A DNA stretch of 64,000 nucleotides, taken from assembly GCF_000724545.1 (NCBI RefSeq), contig NZ_JHBV01000027.1, positions 62,001 through 126,000 on the forward strand. Reading direction: 5' to 3'. The translations under genes and the position numbers were made by a program. How positions within the stretch are numbered: the stretch's first letter is position 1; every line of letters begins with the position of its first letter. The notes beneath the pieces were generated by a model that saw nothing but the letters and a program-made list of their open reading frames with translations, was not told the DNA's origin and searched no databases. Source of the DNA: Aureispira sp. CCB-QB1. Lineage in GTDB: Bacteria > Bacteroidota > Bacteroidia > Chitinophagales > Saprospiraceae. This document shows, piece after piece, positions 63,187 through 64,000 of the stretch.

Positions 63187-64000
63187 ATGAAATTACATTC
63201 ACATATTGTCATGCTTTTGATACTTTGTATGTCAGTTGCTCAGTTATCTGCCCAATCAGCAGATGCACTGATCAATAAGGCAAATAAAAAATACAAAGAT
63301 TTAGAGTTTCAAGAAGCTATTGAACTCTATGAACAAGCATTAAAAAAAGAAACCAAACCCGCTGCGCTCTTTGCTCTTCCTGACTGTTATCGAAAAGTAG
63401 GGAACCACCTCAAAGCTGGGCAATGGTACGCAAAAGCTGCTGAACACCCCGAAGCACCTTCTGAAATTTTCTATTACTATGGATTGTCTTTGATGTCTAA
63501 TGATAAGTTTGAAGAAGCTGAAGCCCAATTTGCAAAATTTAGAGAAAAAGAAAGTGCTCAGTTAAGAGGGCATAATATGATGATCGCTGTTAAACCAGAG
63601 GTACATAAAGATTTGCTAAATGCAGGAGCTTTGTATGATGTAGAAGTAGTGCCAAATTTGAATACTCCTTATGATGATTTTGGGGCTGTTTTTTATGATG
63701 ATGGTGTTGTCTTCAGTTCGGATCGCGATACTACTAAGGTGACGAGTCACAGAGGTTCTTGGTTGTACAAGCCTTACATTCAATCGTATTACATCGATGC
63801 TTTTATGAAAGATAAGGATACCAAAGAGTTTGAATATGGTAAACCAAGGCTTTTTAGCTCAGACGTGAATATGAATTACCATGATGGTCCTGTGCGATTT
63901 GATGGTCTTCAACAAACAGCCTACTTTACAGTTTACGGCACCAATGATAAAAAATCAAATCGTAGAGCAAATGTCCTAAACACTCAAATTGCATCTAGCA
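63187..64000 (+). CDS. TPR/PD40-type envelope protein, probable OmpA-family (PorE-like), partial
   Basis: The frame is open from ATG 63187 to the window edge (271 codons). A signal peptide covers ~1-22 (ending LSAQ). A TPR region (~25-125; NKANKKYKDLEFQEAIELYEQAL, AGQWYAKAAEHPEAP, GLSLMSNDKFEEAEAQF) follows. From ~140 the sequence has WD40-like PD40 features (YDDFGAVFYDDGVVFSSDR, HDGPVRFDG, AYFTVYG). This order, usually followed by an OmpA peptidoglycan-binding domain, is that of Bacteroidota TPR-PD40-OmpA proteins such as T9SS PorE. The OmpA part would lie outside the window and is not seen. Confidence 0.8.
   Translation, partial: MKLHSHIVMLLILCMSVAQLSAQSADALINKANKKYKDLEFQEAIELYEQALKKETKPAALFALPDCYRKVGNHLKAGQWYAKAAEHPEAPSEIFYYYGLSLMSNDKFEEAEAQFAKFREKESAQLRGHNMMIAVKPEVHKDLLNAGALYDVEVVPNLNTPYDDFGAVFYDDGVVFSSDRDTTKVTSHRGSWLYKPYIQSYYIDAFMKDKDTKEFEYGKPRLFSSDVNMNYHDGPVRFDGLQQTAYFTVYGTNDKKSNRRANVLNTQIASS

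Overview
The window is AT-rich chromosomal DNA of a member of the Bacteroidota. The evidence is three proteins with C-terminal type IX secretion (T9SS) sorting domains, a GldM-like protein and a possible PorE-like protein, promoters of the TTTG-N19-TAnnTTTG type, propeller-type sensor kinases and a Bacteroidota-style LpxH. A Saprospirales/Aureispira-like marine gliding bacterium is my best guess, but no rRNA is present to prove it. Most genes are single-copy housekeeping or surface genes. The recurrent oddity is a family of dispersed palindromic repeats in the larger intergenic gaps.

Layout. 1-2868 (minus, running off the left edge) is a four-domain RNA-end processing fusion (MJ1316/DUF504 - EEP nuclease - 2H phosphoesterase - poly(A)-polymerase-like nucleotidyltransferase). 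3.5-10.8 kb holds a duplicated-module T9SS protein, a tRNA with CAU anticodon, a HAD phosphatase, a membrane EEP protein, two rhomboid proteases and a NifU-type Fe-S carrier. 11.5-18.3 kb holds dnaN, an AlbA_2 ATP-binding protein, TPR and LRR proteins, holB and glutathione peroxidase. 18.6-32.9 kb holds a QueD/PTPS homologue, a secreted L-type lectin, a GT39 glycosyltransferase, a three-PDZ T9SS protein, a GldM-C-like lipoprotein, an SDR, a TPR kinase/NarL regulator pair, a TMTC-like glycosyltransferase and a cyclophilin.

33.0-40.7 kb is the most unusual part. A PatA/PatG-family subtilisin (the protease family of cyanobactin maturation) is followed on the same strand by two 57-residue paralogous peptides, each with a conserved N-terminal half, six conserved cysteines and its own hairpin terminator, and then by a class-3 lipase. 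Just upstream on the same strand is an overlapping five-gene unit: two paralogous unknown proteins, a membrane protein, a histidine kinase and a NarL-type regulator. I read this as a candidate RiPP-like or disulfide-peptide system with its own signalling module. No YcaO, ThiF, radical SAM or lanthionine enzyme and no exporter is visible.

41-48 kb holds a DUF3761-like membrane protein, mfd, a convergent type II restriction-modification pair whose coding ends overlap, and tRNA-Phe. 48-64 kb holds a propeller protein, LpxH, a degenerate EEP membrane protein, dapD, a tandem pair of about 1010-residue propeller sensor kinases with a LytTR regulator, a two-repeat secreted protein, a His-rich DUF4920 lipoprotein, two identical tRNA-Lys genes, and the start of a TPR/PD40 protein that runs off the right edge.
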